A stretch of DNA of 64,000 nt, taken from the NCBI GenBank assembly GCA_002215645.1, contig NGFI01000002.1:575406-639405 (forward strand). The letters run 5' to 3'. Origin of the DNA: Gemmatimonadetes bacterium 2013_60CM_65_52 (GTDB lineage Bacteria; Gemmatimonadota; Gemmatimonadetes; Gemmatimonadales; Gemmatimonadaceae). The notes beneath the pieces are model-generated. The model was not told the origin of the DNA and ran no database searches. It saw nothing but the letters and a program-made list of their open reading frames with translations. Shown piece after piece: positions 61,803 to 64,000 of this stretch (position 1 is its first letter; each line of letters begins with the position of its first letter). A program made the translations under genes and the position numbers.

Positions 61803-62384
61803 ATGAGCTTCTCGCCTGCGCCCGCATCTCGCAGTCGCTCAGGGCACGCCCTTCTGGGATGTGCTCTCGTGGTGGCCTGTTCGGTGTCGGCAGGTGCGCA
61901 GGGTCCCGCAGAGTCGCTCGATGCCCCGAAGCCATTCTCCGCCTTCAGTGCGTCCGCGCATGCGCTCAGGGACTCGGTGGTCCTTCGCGCCCGGGCTCAG
62001 ATCGGCCGGCGGTACGTTCGCGGCGGGCAGTCGCCCGATCGGGGATTCGACTGCAGCGGTCTCGTGCGATACGTCATGTCCGGCCTGAAGTTTTCCATGC
62101 CGCGGACGGCGAGCCAGCAGGCGTCACTCGGTGAGTCCATCGAGCGGGACACCATGCATCTCCGCCCCGGGGATTTGCTGACCTTCGGCAAGTCGCGCCG
62201 CGGGATCAGCCACATCGGCATCTACGTGGGGAACGGACGCTATGTGCACGCGAGCAGCGGCGCGGGGCGCGTCATCGAGAGCGATCTCGCCCGCACCAGT
62301 TCCTCGCTCGTGCGCGCGTGGCGCGGTGTGCGTCGCATCGTGCTCGGCGGAGCTGCCGACTCAACCCGCAACGGCGATAGCTGA
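61803..62384 (+). CDS. Exported NlpC/P60 (C40) cell-wall hydrolase
   Basis: A 193-residue exported peptidase. A signal peptide (LLGCALVVACSVSAGAQ) leads to one NlpC/P60 domain: AQIGRRYVRGGQSPDRGFDC with the nucleophile Cys in DCSGLVRYV, catalytic His in ISHIGIYVGNG, and the third polar residue in YVHASSG. It cleaves peptide bonds in peptidoglycan stems. There is no extra wall-binding domain. It is convergent with the gene at 62426. Confidence 0.92.
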   Translation: MSFSPAPASRSRSGHALLGCALVVACSVSAGAQGPAESLDAPKPFSAFSASAHALRDSVVLRARAQIGRRYVRGGQSPDRGFDCSGLVRYVMSGLKFSMPRTASQQASLGESIERDTMHLRPGDLLTFGKSRRGISHIGIYVGNGRYVHASSGAGRVIESDLARTSSSLVRAWRGVRRIVLGGAADSTRNGDS

Positions 62385-62394
62385 GCGTCGCAGC

Positions 62395-62419
62395 CGGTCA
62401 ACCGTCTGCGCTTTGACCG
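62395..62419. terminator. Possible terminator hairpin between convergent genes
   Basis: CGGTCAA (62395-62401) and TTGACCG (62413-62419) form a 7-bp stem with an 11-base loop between the NlpC/P60 gene and the convergent gene at 62426. No T-tract, so weak support. Confidence 0.3.
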
Positions 62420-62425
62420 TCGCCG

Positions 62426-62935
62426 TTAGCGGCTGACCGACTGGGTAACGACCAACGCCTGCCCCTGGGCGTCGAGCGTGTAGCACGCTCCGACATTCCT
62501 GTGCGGAACCGCGCCCATCATCTGGCCTCGCGTCCCTTCCTGAAGTGCCGCGATGCCTGGCGGTGGCTGAATACGGCCCAGGACGTCGAGTCCATTTGGA
62601 TTCACGTTCGCTTGCTGCCCCGGCACGGCGCACTGACGCAACACGCGCTCGTACCCGTTGCCGAAATTGACGAGCACGGAGCCGTCACCGAGCACGAGGA
62701 ACGGAGCCCCTCTGAGAAAGTTGCCGCCGCCGTCCTGAAAGAAGATGGGTGGCGCAAAGAGGGGCTGGACGCGCTGCTGTGACGGATCGGGTGCGGGAGA
62801 CGCAGCCGTCCCAACGCGGGGATGCGGTGTCTGTGCCGGCACCACCGCCGACTTTCTCGCCTCATTGGTCGACTGACCGTGCGCGACCGCGGCGATCGCC
62901 ATCATGAGCAGGGACGTGCCGATGATCCGCTTCAT
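62426..62935 (-). CDS. Putative secreted protein of unknown function
   Basis: A 169-residue protein with a signal peptide (GTSLLMMAIAAVAHGQ), a Pro/Gln-rich region, and a C-terminal part with FFQDGGGNFLRGAPFLVLGDGSVLVNFGNGYERV, one Cys in VLRQCAVP and one in GACYTLDA that may form a disulfide. No family recognised. ATG at 62935; the frame continues upstream but without protein-like character. Upstream lies the first CHRD gene. Confidence 0.65.
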   Translation of the reverse strand: MKRIIGTSLLMMAIAAVAHGQSTNEARKSAVVPAQTPHPRVGTAASPAPDPSQQRVQPLFAPPIFFQDGGGNFLRGAPFLVLGDGSVLVNFGNGYERVLRQCAVPGQQANVNPNGLDVLGRIQPPPGIAALQEGTRGQMMGAVPHRNVGACYTLDAQGQALVVTQSVSR

Positions 62936-63023
62936 ATGCCGCACTCCGCTGTGTGCCGACGAGTCGCGGAGGAGTCCGCCACCCCTAACCCGGGGATACC
63001 TCCTCGACCCGCCAGAGTTCCCT

Positions 63024-63500
63024 CTATTGCCTGACGATCTGCCCGCGAATCTCGCCACCCGGGTACGCGGCGGTATGGAGATTCACGTAGGTCTGCCCGG
63101 CATCCATGAGTATACGTAGTGAATCGCCGGAGATGCTGAGTGTGTTGTAGGACACAGACCTCGAAAGGTCCACAGTTCCCTGCGTGACCGTTCCCGACGC
63201 CGCGAGAAGCGTGAACGGCACGATCACGGGACCTGCGACGCCCGCGCCTCCGATGTGTATGTGCCCGACGACGAGCGGCGTCGCAAAACCTGATGCAAAC
63301 ACCGTGTAGCTGAGTGTGGACCCGTCGACGTTCAGCGTGGCCGTACCGGTCGCTGAGCTGGTGTTCGAGGGCGTCTCGCGCGCGCCCGTAAGCGCGGCCG
63401 TGTACGACACTCGCGCCGGTGCGGTCGAACTGCATGCGATGCCTACCAATGCCAGCGCAAGCACCAGCCGCGGCGCGACCGCCGTGGAGGAGAGGCTCAT
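63024..63500 (-). CDS. CHRD-domain lipoprotein
   Basis: A 158-residue lipoprotein (lipobox LVGIAC) followed by one CHRD domain: YTAALTGARETPSNTSSATG, LSYTVFASG, VGHIHIGGAG, FTLLAASGTVTQGTVDLS, and the closing YVNLHTAAYPGGEIRGQI, which is the domain hallmark. CHRD domains occur in chordin and in many bacterial surface proteins with unknown ligands. A related copy lies 62 bases upstream, so these are tandem paralogues. Confidence 0.88.
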   Translation of the reverse strand: MSLSSTAVAPRLVLALALVGIACSSTAPARVSYTAALTGARETPSNTSSATGTATLNVDGSTLSYTVFASGFATPLVVGHIHIGGAGVAGPVIVPFTLLAASGTVTQGTVDLSRSVSYNTLSISGDSLRILMDAGQTYVNLHTAAYPGGEIRGQIVRQ

Positions 63501-63562
63501 CGGTTCATGCTCGCCAATCCGGCGCGCTCGTGCAATGCCGCGCGCCGGTTGCGATCGGCACC

Positions 63563-64000
63563 CTACTGCTTCAGGATCTGCCCTCGGATCTCGCCGGCTC
63601 CGAACGCGGCCGTGTGCACGTTGGTGTACGCGAGGCCAGCATTCAACAGTACGATGAGTGAATCGCCAGTGACCGTGGAGGAGCCGACAGTAATTGGAAC
63701 GTTGAGGTCTATCGTGCCTTGCGCGAGTGCTCCGATCGCGACGTTGTTGATCGTGAAAGGAACGATCACGCCCGCGGAAGCACTAGCCGCTGCTGGCCCG
63801 TGAATGTGCGAGAACGTCGCGGGTCCCGTCAGCGCCGAGGTGAGCGTGATCACATAGGAGAGCGATTTGCCGGTGAGCGTGTACGTCGCCGTGCCCATTC
63901 CGGTGCTCGTCGTCGGATTGGGGCGCTCGTTGGCACCGCTCAGAGCGGCAACGTAGGTCGTGCTCTGCACCGTGGCACTCGAGTAGCTGCTGCCGCATGC
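63563..64000 (-). CDS. CHRD-domain lipoprotein, cut by the window end
   Basis: The N-terminus is outside the window. The visible 145 residues begin ACGSSYSS, so the lipidation Cys is just inside the edge and only the signal peptide is missing. The CHRD pattern follows: YVAALSGANERPNPTTSTGM, ATFSHIHGPA, IVPFTINNVAIGALAQGTIDL and YTNVHTAAFGAGEIRGQILKQ. About half the positions match the downstream paralogue. GTG at 63970 is internal. Confidence 0.88.
   Translation of the reverse strand, partial: ACGSSYSSATVQSTTYVAALSGANERPNPTTSTGMGTATYTLTGKSLSYVITLTSALTGPATFSHIHGPAAASASAGVIVPFTINNVAIGALAQGTIDLNVPITVGSSTVTGDSLIVLLNAGLAYTNVHTAAFGAGEIRGQILKQ

Overview
The window is GC-rich, densely coded chromosomal DNA from a free-living, respiring Gram-negative-type bacterium. 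Many genes overlap by 4 bases (ATGA/GTGA). Lipoprotein and Tat signals, cytochrome c maturation, heme O synthase and many peptidases fit Gemmatimonadota or a close relative; this placement is inference from gene content and style, because there is no rRNA or other marker. I see no rRNA, tRNA, CRISPR array, transposase or phage gene.

Layout. 1-3150: end of heme O synthase (cut by the window edge), an ABC exporter and a lipoprotein. 3215-5039 (minus): M24 peptidase and a V4R-like protein. 5110-10161 (plus): a tightly coupled run of DUF92 protein, FAD oxidoreductase, flavin reductase, methyltransferase, SRPBCC cyclase and ketosynthase, which looks like a small polyketide-type or prenyl-modifying biosynthetic operon; an aquaporin follows. 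11789-20831 (minus): one long heme operon read ccmA-ccmB-ccmC-ccmD-cobA/hemD-ATP-grasp-hemC-hemB-aldo/keto reductase-ppa-DsrE-like. 20939-30477: MBL hydrolase, MFS transporter, acs, sodC, dicarboxylate symporter, a VKOR/DsbA disulfide pair and an alpha/beta hydrolase. 30528-34045: phospholipid synthase and an odd operon of a cNMP-binding protein, a SpeD-like protein and a membrane/TIM-barrel protein. 34052-45393 (minus): M16 peptidase, ABC exporter, TPR proteins, psuG, serine hydrolase, class V aminotransferase and APC permease. 45550-53120: patatin-ferredoxin fusion, M20 peptidase, aconitase, glycine-zipper lipoprotein and a redoxin with an in-frame TGA. 53152-64000: glycerate kinase, aguB-aguA, M28 peptidase, trans-sulfuration enzyme, queC-queE, NlpC/P60 hydrolase and two CHRD lipoproteins.

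The strongest discovery is at 52548-53120. A secreted peroxiredoxin-like gene has TGA exactly where the peroxidatic cysteine belongs, followed at about 21 bases by a perfect 7-bp hairpin. It therefore looks like a selenoprotein and not a pseudogene, and the rest of the protein has no cysteine at all. Other notable points are a patatin-[4Fe-4S] ferredoxin fusion, a SpeD homologue without its pyruvoyl serine, apparent CTG starts in overlapping genes, a recurring -10-like TAnCTT box 6 bases before several ATGs (leaderless transcription), and a dispersed repeat family built on CACAGAGG units, including a 200-bp element present twice in opposite orientation.
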